Assembly (NCBI GenBank): GCA_903924205.1
Contig: CAIYAP010000002.1
Coordinates: 434,001 to 498,000, forward strand
Origin: an uncultured Actinomycetes bacterium
GTDB taxonomy: Bacteria > Actinomycetota > Acidimicrobiia > Acidimicrobiales > RAAP-2
Direction: 5' to 3'
Length of the DNA: 64,000 nucleotides
The notes beneath the pieces are model-generated. The model had not been told where the DNA came from. It saw nothing but the letters and a program-made list of their open reading frames with translations, and did no database searches. Position numbers and translations under genes: made by a program. Below, one piece after another: positions 34,659 through 43,057 of this stretch; within the stretch, counting starts at the first letter, position 1; each line of letters opens with the position of its first letter.

Positions 34659-35713
34659 TACAGCGGCGCGTGCGCCAGCTGTGGCAGCACCAGATCCGCA
34701 AATCGCTCACACTCGTCAAGGTGGGGGTAGCCCGAGAAGATAAAGGCTTCGATACCGAGCTCGCGATATTCCTCAATTTTGTCGATGATCTGCTGTGGGG
34801 AACCCACGAGCGCGGCCCCGCATCCCGAGCGAGCGCGGCCAATACCGGTCCAGAGGTTCGCCTCGGCATAGCCCTCATCATCGGCGCCCTCACGAAGTTC
34901 ACTCTGCCGAGCGACCCCCACACTGCCGGCATCCAGCGAGCGAGAGCGAATCGCTCGGCCCTGTTCTTCATCGAGAGCGGCAATGAGATGTTGTGCGGCG
35001 GCACGAGCCTCCATCTCCGTCTCGCGCACCACGACGTGAATGCGATAGCCAAATCGAAGTTCACGTCCATACGACGCCGCTCGCTCTCGCATGTCGCGAA
35101 TAATCTCCGCGACGTTCTCCATGGTGTCGGGCCACATCAGGTATACATCGGCGTAGCGCGCGGCGACGTCACGCGCCGCCGGTGACAAGCCCCCGAAATA
35201 CAGCGGTGGTCGCGGTCCCGTCGCAATACGCGGAGGTGTCACGTTGAAGGAGTAAAAATCGCCGTCGCTGGTCGACGGGCGACCGTCCAACAGGTCCCGC
35301 AAGATGGCTATGGCCTCGGCGGTGCGTTGGTAGCGGGGCGCCGAGTCCAAGTGTTCACCGGCGAGGTCACTCGAGATGATGTTGACGTTGAGTCGGCCGG
35401 GTGCGAGGTGGGCCACCGTAGCGAGCTGACGGGCTAAAGCGGGTGGCCAATTTTCACCAATTCGAACCGCTGTGAGTAAGTGAATTGACGTCGTCACCAT
35501 GGCCAGCGCACTCGCCATGACCACGGCATCGATACCGAGTTCGTACCCCGACGGCAGCAAAACGGAGTCAAAACCTCGGACCTCGGCGGCACGCACAATG
35601 TCAGAACAATGCGCCCACGATGAACGCAGGTTCTCGTTCACCACACCCAATTGATCGTAATCGTCATCACAGAGCGCGCCGAACCAGGCGATTTCAAGAT
35701 AGTGGGACTTCAT
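34655..35713 (-). CDS. FMNH2-dependent luciferase-like monooxygenase (SsuD-type)
   Basis: I use the ATG at 35713 (MKSHYLEIAWFG), which lies 6 nt after CATAAT, rather than the track start at 35809. This gives 352 residues with the luciferase-like TIM-barrel pattern. HLAPGRLNVNIISSDLAGEH and PLYFGGLSPAARDVAARYADVY are central motifs, and the C-terminal LGIEAFIFSGYPHLDE matches alkanesulfonate monooxygenase SsuD. It probably cleaves sulfonates to aldehyde and sulfite using reduced FMN. No ssu transporter or flavin reductase is adjacent, so the true substrate could differ. Confidence 0.82.
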   Translation of the reverse strand: MKSHYLEIAWFGALCDDDYDQLGVVNENLRSSWAHCSDIVRAAEVRGFDSVLLPSGYELGIDAVVMASALAMVTTSIHLLTAVRIGENWPPALARQLATVAHLAPGRLNVNIISSDLAGEHLDSAPRYQRTAEAIAILRDLLDGRPSTSDGDFYSFNVTPPRIATGPRPPLYFGGLSPAARDVAARYADVYLMWPDTMENVAEIIRDMRERAASYGRELRFGYRIHVVVRETEMEARAAAQHLIAALDEEQGRAIRSRSLDAGSVGVARQSELREGADDEGYAEANLWTGIGRARSGCGAALVGSPQQIIDKIEEYRELGIEAFIFSGYPHLDECERFADLVLPQLAHAPLY

Positions 35714-35719
35714 ACCCTG

Positions 35720-35725
35720 ATTATG
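35720..35725 (-). promoter_or_regulatory. -10 box for the SsuD-like gene
   Basis: CATAAT on the minus strand ends 6 nt before the ATG at 35713. Confidence 0.45.
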
Positions 35726-35787
35726 CCCCGTTGTCGACCGGCACCTTCGCCACAAAATGGGGGAACGTTCAATAGGGAGGAGTGCGT

Positions 35788-35961
35788 ATGTCCGACATTC
35801 TCGGCGCACTTGTCAATCTCGATCATCCGGGCCACTACATCTCCTGGGGCTGGTTCCAAATGAGTTACGGCAACTTTGCGGTGGTCGTGGCAATGGTGGC
35901 CACCTTTCTCGTCGCTCTGGTCGCTCCCTTTCCGGGACGGCAGAAGGAGAAGCGGTCATGA
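35788..35961 (+). CDS. Small one-helix membrane protein preceding cytochrome b
   Basis: This gene is too short for the ORF track. It encodes 57 residues from the ATG at 35788, ends TGA, and overlaps the cytochrome b start as ATGA. A single helix (VVVAMVATFLVALVAPFPG) follows HYISWGWFQMSYGN. A strong Shine-Dalgarno (GGGAGGAG) lies about 5 nt upstream. The tight overlap implies it is made together with cytochrome b and may be a small subunit of the same complex. I recall similar short proteins in actinobacterial cytochrome b loci, but no function is established. Confidence 0.75.
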   Translation: MSDILGALVNLDHPGHYISWGWFQMSYGNFAVVVAMVATFLVALVAPFPGRQKEKRS

Positions 35962-36572
35962 GTACCACTATCGATCGTCAGTGGACCACGCGGCTTCGCC
36001 GTCGCCTCGTCGAACAGCTTCCGCCCGATAAGGCGCTCCCCGATACGCAGCCGTCGTACGTCTCGTCGTGGATTTACGTCTTCGGCATCGTCACCCTCTC
36101 CGCACTCGTCATGGTGATTCTGACGGGTTTCGTTCTCGCGATTCGTGGGCCGCAATGGTGGCACCAGTCCGCCATTGGTCATTACGTGAATTCCTTGCAC
36201 CTCTGGTCAGTCGAGATTTTCTTCTTCGCCATGGTTATTCACCTCTGGGGGAAGTTCTTCATGGCCGCGTGGCGTGGTCATCGATCTTTGACCTGGGTCA
36301 CGGGAGCCGTTACCTTCGCGACCTCCATCGCCACGGCATTCACCGGGTATGTCAGTCAAACCAACTTCGACAGTCAGTGGATTAGCACCCAGGCCAAAGA
36401 TGGCATCAACGCCACTGGTGCGGGAGCCTTTTTCAATGTGCTGAATACCGGACAGATGTTGATGTGGCACATCGTGTTGTTACCTCTCGCCGCCGTAGTG
36501 CTCACCGCAGTGCACGTCGTAATGGTTCGCCGAAAGGGCGTCGTGCCCCCGTTTGAAGAGGTGACAAAGTGA
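35958..36572 (+). CDS. Cytochrome b6/PetB-like membrane subunit
   Basis: This 204-residue protein has four helices and matches the N-terminal half of cytochrome b (cytochrome b6). Histidine pairs expected to bind two hemes are LHLW/IHLW with spacing 14 and WHIV/AVHVV with spacing 15. A 15-residue second spacing is the b6-type arrangement. It would carry electrons from menaquinol across the membrane. It overlaps the small upstream gene (ATGA) and the downstream subunit (GTGA). No Rieske iron-sulfur protein or cytochrome c gene lies nearby, so the electron acceptor is unknown. The track start at 35757 is wrong. Confidence 0.85.
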   Translation: MSTTIDRQWTTRLRRRLVEQLPPDKALPDTQPSYVSSWIYVFGIVTLSALVMVILTGFVLAIRGPQWWHQSAIGHYVNSLHLWSVEIFFFAMVIHLWGKFFMAAWRGHRSLTWVTGAVTFATSIATAFTGYVSQTNFDSQWISTQAKDGINATGAGAFFNVLNTGQMLMWHIVLLPLAAVVLTAVHVVMVRRKGVVPPFEEVTK

Positions 36573-37519
36573 GTCGGAAATCCTTTAACCCCGATTGCGA
36601 CGTGCGTGAGTGGACCGGGGCCCAGCGCCCCTACGACATCTTGAAAGAGGGAGCTATCGCCCTCCTAGTGGTCGCACTGCTCACGGCGGGCTTAGCCCTC
36701 GTCTTTGGTTCCCCCGATGAGAAGCAGGTCACTATTCAACAGTGGTCGTCCGCTGACCCGGTCGACTTCGCCGCGACGGCGTACAGCGAACTCGCCGGTA
36801 CCTCAGGGATCGCGGGATACGGGGCGCCGTACAACAACGCCTCCGATGGTCAATTCCTCGGGGTTACCCACTTGTACCTCGCCAAGATGGTGGGCGTTCA
36901 CATCCCCATCGATCCGGCCCGCACCTTCGTGTTGCAGCCTCTAGGCACCCTTCCAGACGCACCCACGCTGCGTTTTGCCCTCTCCACGTGGAAGAACGCC
37001 AGTGAGACACAACGCGGCGCATGGCTCGACGAATACGCAAAGGCATCATTGAGCTTCTCTCACGGTCACCTGACGGCCGCCCCCCTGTCGCTATCTAATC
37101 CGGTGAACGAGCTCATCGCCAGCGAAACCGCCATGGCTCGCTCGGGTGCCCTGGATTCGACAATGGGGACAGGTGGCGGCCTCTACACCACGGACTACAC
37201 CAACGTGTTGTTGTTCATTGCCGACGGAGGGTGGTTTGCCACCCTGGCCGATCACCAGCACTTACTCGGTGACCAGTGGGGCATGATGAATGAGACGGGT
37301 AGCTACCCCGGTCAAGCGTGGCTGTGGCTCTACACCTTCTGGTACCAGATCCACCCCTTCTCGACGAGTGGTAACGCCGATGTCGACGCCTGGGGAATCA
37401 TGATGCTGCTCACCGCGGGACTGATTTTGGTGCCGTACATTCCCGGTCTTCGATCCATCCCTCGGCGCACCAAGCTGTATCGCGTGATTTGGCGCGACCA
37501 CTACGCGGGTCGCGTGTAA
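36569..37519 (+). CDS. Cytochrome b-associated membrane subunit (unknown)
   Basis: This is a 316-residue protein with one helix near the N-terminus (GAIALLVVALLTAGLALVF, about residues 29-47) and one or two near the C-terminus (WGIMMLLTAGLILVPYIPG). Between them lies a large, probably extracytoplasmic domain of about 200 residues with no motif I recognise. The C-terminal helix and the following IPRRTKLYRVIW may take the place of the PetD-like part of the complex. The GTG start overlaps the cytochrome b stop. No CxxCH heme motif or Rieske cluster motif is present. The call depends on operon context. Confidence 0.65.
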   Translation: MSRKSFNPDCDVREWTGAQRPYDILKEGAIALLVVALLTAGLALVFGSPDEKQVTIQQWSSADPVDFAATAYSELAGTSGIAGYGAPYNNASDGQFLGVTHLYLAKMVGVHIPIDPARTFVLQPLGTLPDAPTLRFALSTWKNASETQRGAWLDEYAKASLSFSHGHLTAAPLSLSNPVNELIASETAMARSGALDSTMGTGGGLYTTDYTNVLLFIADGGWFATLADHQHLLGDQWGMMNETGSYPGQAWLWLYTFWYQIHPFSTSGNADVDAWGIMMLLTAGLILVPYIPGLRSIPRRTKLYRVIWRDHYAGRV

Positions 37520-37520
37520 G

Positions 37521-38117
37521 TCAGCGAGGACCGAGTTCGCCCGAGTGATAGTGACGTCGGCACAGCACCTGGTATCCCACCGTGCTCGTGCCGGCGTCCA
37601 CGTCACCGATCACACGCTGAGCACCCGCACGCTGTACCGACCCATTAACGACTCGGGCATTACAACGTCCACGCGCACCGCACCAGCAGTAGGCCACGAC
37701 AGGTAATTCGGAGACTTCGTCCGCGACCGCGAACAAGCGGGCGGAGCCCGGAAAAACGTTTAACAAGAAGTCGGCGCCGAGACCAAAGCAGTAGACGTCA
37801 ATCCCGTGCAAGTCCACCAAGGTGGCGAGCCAGTCCACTTGTTCCGTCGAGGCAAACTGAGCTTCATCAATGACAACGACCGACACGTGTTGGTCGACGA
37901 GTCGAGGCAATTGATCACTGAGGTCAAGATCGGGTTGCTGGACGTAACACGGAGCGGCAATTCCCAGGCGGCTCGTCACCTCAGGTTCACGGGAGCGGTC
38001 CCCAAAAGTCCACAATTCGACGTTGCGCCCGGACTGGACTAATTGCCAATGAATCTGCAAAGCCATTGTCGACTTTCCCGCCGACATGGTTGCGTGAATA
38101 AATCTCAAATCCGCCAC
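37521..38117 (-). CDS. tdk: Thymidine kinase (TK1 type)
   Basis: The GTG at 38117 (VADLRFIHATMSAGKST) has AAAGGAG about 4 nt upstream, so I use it instead of the track start at 38141; this gives 198 residues. The P-loop ATMSAGKST (about residue 9) and VVVIDEAQF (catalytic glutamate) are present. The zinc-binding cysteines lie in YCWCGARGRCNARV and VLCRRHYHSGE. The enzyme salvages thymidine to dTMP in the cytoplasm. It is convergent with the cytochrome b operon, with a one-base gap between stop codons. Confidence 0.93.
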   Translation of the reverse strand: MADLRFIHATMSAGKSTMALQIHWQLVQSGRNVELWTFGDRSREPEVTSRLGIAAPCYVQQPDLDLSDQLPRLVDQHVSVVVIDEAQFASTEQVDWLATLVDLHGIDVYCFGLGADFLLNVFPGSARLFAVADEVSELPVVAYCWCGARGRCNARVVNGSVQRAGAQRVIGDVDAGTSTVGYQVLCRRHYHSGELGPR

Positions 38118-38272
38118 GGGACTCCTTTCGCGGTGCCACACCTCAATCGAGCACGACGCGTGATCACTACCCCCGAGCTACCGGTGTCAAATTAGCAGTG
38201 GGGGTTGAAGAACAATGTTTTCCCCAAGCTCCTCATTACGATGAAGACGCCTCAGCAACCAAAGGTGGGTTC

Positions 38273-39247
38273 ATGAACGCAATCGTCATTTTGTCCGACG
38301 GTGCCACTCATCGTCTGAGTGACTTGGAAACGTTGCCTGAGCCGAGCTGGGTATCCCTCGATACCTCGCGTGACAGCGCTGACCAGATTCGCCATGTGCT
38401 GACGGATACTTTTTCCTTCCACCCCATTGCCATCGAGAGCGCCCTCGAGAGCGACCAGCGTCCGCGAATCGATGATTACGACGGGTTTACGCACATCATC
38501 ACGGTGGGAATAACTGCGGCGGGAGAACTCGACGAAGTCGATATCTTCGTGACGCCGACTCACGTGGTGACCCTTCACCGTGGCACCAGCTTGTCGCTGG
38601 ACCAAGTAATAAAAAACATCGGAGCCCATCCGGTGTCGACCAAGAGTCCCTTCCCGGTCGTCGTGAGCTTTCTCATCATGGATGCGGTGGTGGACACCTA
38701 CTTCCCGCTTCTCGCGTCCATGGATGACGCCATTGACGATCTCGAGATGGCCATTCTCAAGAACCCCACGGAAGATCAGCTGTCAACCTTGTTTGAGATG
38801 AAGCGCAACATCATGCACATCCGCAAAGCGGTCAACCCACAGCGCGACATGATTTCAGCACTCAATGCGGGGGTGACCACTATCCCCGGTCTGACCGATG
38901 ACTCCACCAACTACTTCCGCAGTTTGTATGACCACTTCATCCGCGTCAACGACATGGTGGACTCGTATCGCGATCTCGTGACGGGAGCCATGGACACCCA
39001 TCTCGCCATGGTGTCGAACCGACTCAACGTCGTCATGAAGCAGTTGGCCATCATCTCCACCCTGTTCTTACCGTTGAGCTTCCTAACCGGCTTCTTTGGC
39101 CAGAACTTCTCCTGGCCGATTGCTCACTGGTACAACTCTGGACTTCAGTTCTTCGTCGTGGGCATCGGTCTGGACATCCTCGCGGTAGCGGGGGTCTTCT
39201 TCCTCTTCCGAAAGCGCGGCTGGCTGCGGCGCGATTCTTTGGCGTAA
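38273..39247 (+). CDS. CorA-family divalent cation transporter with a GQN motif
   Basis: The ATG at 38273 (MNAIVILSDG) has AAAGGTGG upstream, and the protein is 324 residues. A large cytoplasmic N-terminal domain is followed by two C-terminal helices, the CorA architecture. The loop after the first helix reads LTGFFGQNFSWP, so the canonical GMN is replaced by GQN. The family forms pentameric Mg2+ (or other metal) channels in the membrane. I recall GQN variants among actinobacterial CorA-like proteins, but ion selectivity should be treated as uncertain. The stop directly abuts the convergent DODA-like gene. Confidence 0.88.
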   Translation: MNAIVILSDGATHRLSDLETLPEPSWVSLDTSRDSADQIRHVLTDTFSFHPIAIESALESDQRPRIDDYDGFTHIITVGITAAGELDEVDIFVTPTHVVTLHRGTSLSLDQVIKNIGAHPVSTKSPFPVVVSFLIMDAVVDTYFPLLASMDDAIDDLEMAILKNPTEDQLSTLFEMKRNIMHIRKAVNPQRDMISALNAGVTTIPGLTDDSTNYFRSLYDHFIRVNDMVDSYRDLVTGAMDTHLAMVSNRLNVVMKQLAIISTLFLPLSFLTGFFGQNFSWPIAHWYNSGLQFFVVGIGLDILAVAGVFFLFRKRGWLRRDSLA

Positions 39248-40024
39248 CTACGCCACGTCGAGTCGATACGAGGTCATCGACAGCGACCCCATGGTGCAGG
39301 CTTCGTTAAACACCGAGACGGAGCCACCCGTCGCGGCGGCGAGACCGGCGAAGTACACGGCGGGTAGGAAATGGTCGGGAGTCGGTACCGCGAGTTCGTA
39401 CGCGTCATGCTGATTTAACTCGGTGATGCGAGCGGGGTCATTCATCACCACATCGCGCGTGTCGCCATCAAATTGGAAAGCCCAGTCGTAACCCTGGTTC
39501 CTGGCATTCCACGCCACCGCACGCAAATTGTGAACGACATTGCCGGAACCCAGAATCAAAACGTCCTCATCCGTGAGGGGAGCCAAGCGTGCTCCCAGAT
39601 CAAAGTGGTAGTCGAGGGGCTTGCTGGCATCAATGGCCAACTGAATGACGGGCACATCGGCCTTCGGCATGACGTGCGCCAAGACGGACCACGTTCCGTG
39701 ATCGAGTCCCCACGAGTCGCTGTCGGCACCGACCCACACAGGCTTCACGATGTCAATGAGGTGCTGCGCGACGTCGGGAGCACCATCGGCGGGGTAGTCA
39801 AACTCGGAGAGCTCCGGTGGGAAGCCAAAGAAATCGTGAATGGTTCGAGGCTTCGCCATGGTGGTGACCGCGGTGGCGTTGATATACCAGTGCGCGGAAA
39901 TGGCCACAATGGCGCGCGGCGGGGGAATCGATTCGCCAAAGCGACGCCATTGTTCGGTGTAGGTGTTGGTCTCGAGAGTATTCATGGGGCTGCCATGTCC
40001 AATGAACGCTGCGGGAATAGTCAT
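39248..40024 (-). CDS. DODA-type extradiol aromatic ring-opening dioxygenase (YgiD-like)
   Basis: I use the ATG at 40024 (MTIPAAFIGHGSPMN), with GGAG about 4 nt upstream, giving 258 residues. The zinc-binding histidines occur in FIGHGSP (about residue 9) and AISAHWY (about residue 43), and a further VWGLDHGTWSVL-like segment (here SWGLDHGTWSVL) near residue 110 is conserved in the family. Bacterial members are related to 4,5-DOPA dioxygenase and open catechol rings, but many have no known substrate. It is convergent with the CorA gene and divergent from the K+ channel gene. Confidence 0.87.
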   Translation of the reverse strand: MTIPAAFIGHGSPMNTLETNTYTEQWRRFGESIPPPRAIVAISAHWYINATAVTTMAKPRTIHDFFGFPPELSEFDYPADGAPDVAQHLIDIVKPVWVGADSDSWGLDHGTWSVLAHVMPKADVPVIQLAIDASKPLDYHFDLGARLAPLTDEDVLILGSGNVVHNLRAVAWNARNQGYDWAFQFDGDTRDVVMNDPARITELNQHDAYELAVPTPDHFLPAVYFAGLAAATGGSVSVFNEACTMGSLSMTSYRLDVA

Positions 40025-40110
40025 CATTCTCCTTTGCCCCACCATAGCATTTAGTTGAATAATCAACAACATTCACAGCAAAAGTCCTCGTGTCTCTCGC
40101 CATGATGCGG

Positions 40111-40116
40111 TACCGT
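40111..40116 (+). promoter_or_regulatory. -10 box for the K+ channel gene
   Basis: TACCGT ends 7 nt before the ATG at 40124, supporting that start over the track start at 40115. Confidence 0.45.
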
Positions 40117-40123
40117 GAGCACG

Positions 40124-41029
40124 ATGAGCACTCCTTCTTCTAGTTCACCCACACTGCGTCGTCTCGAACGACTCGCACAGATTGAACGGCAGCGCCTCGA
40201 ACGACTTGGACATTCTTCGTTGCCGAGAGGTGGGGATTCACGACGAGAATCTCTGACGCACCGCATGGAATCTTTCACGCGCTTTCCACTCGCCATCGGA
40301 GGAATGACGTGGCTCGCCCTTCTGATTTCCGTGACCACCTCAGCGGGTGGATCAAGTGCGCGAGCGGGCCTATTCATCGTCTGGGCCACAGTGATCGCCG
40401 AATACACCTGTCGACTCGTGCTGGCTCCTCACAGCTCCACCTACCTACGTCGTCGCTGGCTCGAGCCCGTCGCCATTGTATTTCCACCCCTACTCATCAC
40501 TCACGTCGTGGGAATAGATAAGGCCGTCGTAGCGATTGAGACTGCGCTGATCCGCGCTCGTACCGTTCTCTTGCATCATTCGCTGGTGCGAGTCCTTCTC
40601 GCGTCAGGCGTCGTGTTGGTAATGGGTGCCTGGGTAGTGGATCTCAGCGAGCGCCACATTGTGACGAGCAATATTCATTCCTTTGGCACGGCATTGTGGT
40701 GGGCCGTCGTGACCGTCACCACCGTCGGATACGGCGACCACTTTCCTATCTCGGGCGCAGGCCAAGTCGTCGCGGGCTTCATGATGGTGATGGGGATTGG
40801 TCTTATCGGGACCCTGACGGCCACGGTGGCTTCAGCTTTCGTAAAAGATCACACTGACGATGTGACCACCTCACTGCAGTCCAATCATCTCTTGCTCATC
40901 GAGAGGTTCGAAGAGATGGCCGCACGATTGAAAGACATCGAGAAGCGTTTAGGCGCCACCGATGCGGAAATTGCCGACGTCGACCGCGCGGCGGACGAGA
41001 TCGCGAAATCGGAAGATTTCGAGTTGTAA
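40124..41029 (+). CDS. Voltage-gated-like potassium channel
   Basis: The protein is 301 residues with about four to six hydrophobic segments. The selectivity filter is TVTTVGYGDHFPIS (about residue 197), preceded by WWAVVTV as in Kv and KvAP channels. A cytoplasmic tail of about 70 residues ends with a heptad-like stretch (IERFEEMAARLKDIEKRLGA) that could form a coiled-coil tetramerisation segment. An arginine-bearing helix (RARTVLLHHSLVRVLL) lies before the pore and could be a reduced voltage sensor. It would conduct K+ across the cytoplasmic membrane. It has no operon partner. Confidence 0.88.
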   Translation: MSTPSSSSPTLRRLERLAQIERQRLERLGHSSLPRGGDSRRESLTHRMESFTRFPLAIGGMTWLALLISVTTSAGGSSARAGLFIVWATVIAEYTCRLVLAPHSSTYLRRRWLEPVAIVFPPLLITHVVGIDKAVVAIETALIRARTVLLHHSLVRVLLASGVVLVMGAWVVDLSERHIVTSNIHSFGTALWWAVVTVTTVGYGDHFPISGAGQVVAGFMMVMGIGLIGTLTATVASAFVKDHTDDVTTSLQSNHLLLIERFEEMAARLKDIEKRLGATDAEIADVDRAADEIAKSEDFEL

Positions 41030-42253
41030 TTAGGCAGCGGTGTCAGTGGGTGTGTGCATCGACTGAATAGAAGGCACGCACAGCGCGCCCCCCACCATCA
41101 CCACAATGAGAACGACACATCCGACGATGCAGGTCGTGGTACCCCAGGCGTGTTGTATCGGTCCCACCACCGCCAGACCGACGGGAAGAAAGACCAGTGA
41201 GCCAAACCAGTCGTAGGCACTCACCCGCGACAAGATGTCACTCGGGATTTCGCGCTGCATCGTGGTATTCCAGATGGTGCCGAAAATGGACATCATCGCT
41301 CCACCGGCGAATGCGCCCGAGGCAATCACCCACACCGGCGCCACGGTGGCGAGACCAATAAGGGGCCACACCCACACCAGAGTGGAGGCGGTAGCCACCA
41401 AGAGCGGTCGAGAGGGCTTCCACTTCAGCATCACGATGCCACCCGTGACCGCGCCCGCGCCCTCGATTGCCAAGACCAAACCCCACACTGCGGCCCCGCC
41501 GAGGGAGTCCTTAGCGATTCCGGGACCCATCACCATCATGGGCGCGAAAATCAGAATGTTCACCACCGAAAACTCGACCACGATGACCCACAGCCAGGTG
41601 CGCGACCAAAACTCTCGCCAGCCCTCGTGTAGTTCGTGCCACATGGACGTGGTGGACAGAGCGCCATTCCATTCGATGTTGATCATCCACAGTGACACCA
41701 CGGAGACCAAATACGTCAGTCCGTCAATCAACACCGCCCAGCCGGGATTCGCGGCGGCGACGATGATGCCAGCCGCCGCGGGACCGATGATCCCCGACAT
41801 CGAGGCGGAGAGAGTGTTGAGGGCATTGGCCTGCTGCAAGTTGGCGGGGGAAATGACACTGGGAACGAGGCCTGTGGACGCCGGGGCAAAGAACGCCGAT
41901 CCAAAGCCCACTACCGCCGCCAGCGCCATGAACCCCCACAACGGCGGCGTGCTCGCCATAATCCAGATCCCCAAGGTCAGTTCGGCCACGGTGCGAATCA
42001 GGTCAGAGCCCAGCATCACGACTCGGCGACTGAAGCGGTCGGCGAAGACGCCCCCAATGAGAAGAAAGACGACGAGTGGCAACATGCCGGCGGCTGACAC
42101 CAATCCCACGTCAGTGGTCGTGCCGTGTTCGAGCACCGCGAAGGTGATCGCGACCGGAGCCATCCCACTGCCGATTCCCGAGGTCGTCTGACCTATGAAA
42201 TACCACGTGAAGTTTCGTTCTCGAAGTGCCCCCAGCCAATCGCGAGCGCTCAT
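41030..42253 (-). CDS. MFS exporter (DHA3-like, EntS type)
   Basis: This is a 407-residue, 12-helix transporter with a loop motif IGGVFADRFSRRVVMLGSDL between helices 2 and 3, and a start NFTWYFIGQTTSGIGSGM that is typical of EntS/macrolide-efflux-type DHA3 proteins. The ATG at 42253 lies 6 nt after TAACCT, favouring it over the ATG at 42259. It probably exports small molecules such as siderophores or antibiotics, but no biosynthetic genes are nearby. Its stop directly abuts the convergent channel gene. Confidence 0.88.
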   Translation of the reverse strand: MSARDWLGALRERNFTWYFIGQTTSGIGSGMAPVAITFAVLEHGTTTDVGLVSAAGMLPLVVFLLIGGVFADRFSRRVVMLGSDLIRTVAELTLGIWIMASTPPLWGFMALAAVVGFGSAFFAPASTGLVPSVISPANLQQANALNTLSASMSGIIGPAAAGIIVAAANPGWAVLIDGLTYLVSVVSLWMINIEWNGALSTTSMWHELHEGWREFWSRTWLWVIVVEFSVVNILIFAPMMVMGPGIAKDSLGGAAVWGLVLAIEGAGAVTGGIVMLKWKPSRPLLVATASTLVWVWPLIGLATVAPVWVIASGAFAGGAMMSIFGTIWNTTMQREIPSDILSRVSAYDWFGSLVFLPVGLAVVGPIQHAWGTTTCIVGCVVLIVVMVGGALCVPSIQSMHTPTDTAA

Positions 42254-42259
42254 TCCCAT

Positions 42260-42265
42260 AGGTTA
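42260..42265 (-). promoter_or_regulatory. -10 box for the MFS exporter
   Basis: TAACCT on the minus strand ends 6 nt before the ATG at 42253. Confidence 0.45.
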
Positions 42266-42315
42266 GGCAACGACGGCACCGCGGTGGGTACTGCCGAATG
42301 TTCTACCTCGTGTGC

Positions 42316-42588
42316 ATGTCGTCGATGTCTGTTCACGAGCTCAATCAACACCTCGATGAGGTAAACGCCCGAGTAGAAGAGGGCCAACACATCGACATCA
42401 CTCGCGATGGTATGACGATTGCCAGCATCACAGCTGTGGACATCGATTTGACTGATCAGTCCGTGCCAGTTCATGGTGTCGTCATGGCTAGCCGCGGCAT
42501 ATGTGACCTTTCCCACGCCACGGGAATTACCTCGAATAACACTGGTCCCGCGCTCACCCTTGACGACCACCATGGACGAGGTCGCTAA
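42316..42588 (+). CDS. Phd/YefM-like antitoxin, probably an orphan remnant
   Basis: The first 45 residues (MSVHELNQHLDEVNARVEEGQ, then HIDITRDGMTIASI) fit the Phd/YefM antitoxin fold, which binds DNA and neutralises a toxin. After that the sequence is serine/threonine-rich without the usual toxin-binding helix, and no PIN or Doc toxin follows. It may be the remains of a decayed module. ATG 42316 lies 6 nt after TACCTC; GTG 42310 and ATG 42325 are alternatives. Moderate confidence that it is coding. Confidence 0.5.
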   Translation: MSSMSVHELNQHLDEVNARVEEGQHIDITRDGMTIASITAVDIDLTDQSVPVHGVVMASRGICDLSHATGITSNNTGPALTLDDHHGRGR

Positions 42589-43022
42589 AAATCTCCACGT
42601 GATGTCATCGGAATCCCGGTCACATATTCCAACTCGAAAGATCGGGATCCGTCTCAGACATGAGCACTCACCCCCACCTGGTCATGTTGACGATTGTTTT
42701 GATCACGCCATTAGCGAAACTTGCTCATTCGCGCAGAGTGAGTGAACGCTTGTCACAATCACGCCGACTGAACATCAGCGTTGATGTTTCCCCCAGTTCT
42801 TCCTCCTTGATGGCGAATGCCTAGAGAGGAAATACTGTGTCCATCACCCAACCTCCGCTGCGACGACCCTCCTGGGTGCACCCAGGTGAGTCAACAGCCC
42901 CGTCAAGAATCCCTGCGATGTCGCGTCGCCATGGTGACACCTCAGCCCGGTGGGCCGCGAGGATCTTTCGCGGTCGCACCTGTGGCTAACCCATCTCTCA
43001 CGAACAGGTGGGTTCATGCGAG
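42589..43022. other. Gene-poor stretch between two toxin-antitoxin-like loci
   Basis: About 430 bp with no convincing gene. It holds an inverted repeat AACATCA-GCGT-TGATGTT at 42771-42788. A 50-codon ORF (GTG 42838, arginine/proline-rich) is preceded by AGAGGA, but I do not trust it as coding. The area may contain remnants of a decayed module. Confidence 0.5.
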
Positions 43023-43023
43023 G

Positions 43024-43048
43024 TATCAACAGATATCAGATTTGATAT
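43024..43048 (+). promoter_or_regulatory. Operator-like cluster of TATCA half-sites
   Basis: TATCA occurs at 43024-43028 and 43034-43038, exactly one helical turn apart. Its inverse lies at 43043-43047, making the perfect inverted repeat ATATCA-GATT-TGATAT (43033-43048). This overlaps the -10 box of the XRE gene, so self-repression by the encoded regulator is likely. Confidence 0.6.
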
Positions 43049-43051
43049 ATT
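43046..43051 (+). promoter_or_regulatory. -10 box for the XRE gene
   Basis: TATATT ends 6 nt before the GTG at 43058 and overlaps the operator-like repeat. Confidence 0.55.
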
Positions 43052-43057
43052 TTACTC

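Noticed and set aside
41235-42191. 318-residue plus-strand ORF opposite the MFS gene
   Set aside because: Low-complexity T/P/A composition and no motifs; the minus strand has a 12-helix transporter.
42473-42745. 90-residue plus-strand ORF following the Phd-like gene
   Set aside because: It overlaps the antitoxin in another frame and shows no toxin motif.
42838-42993. 50-codon ORF (GTG start after AGAGGA) in the gap before the XRE gene
   Set aside because: Composition is arginine/proline/serine-rich with no fold or relatives I can recall; kept as noncoding.
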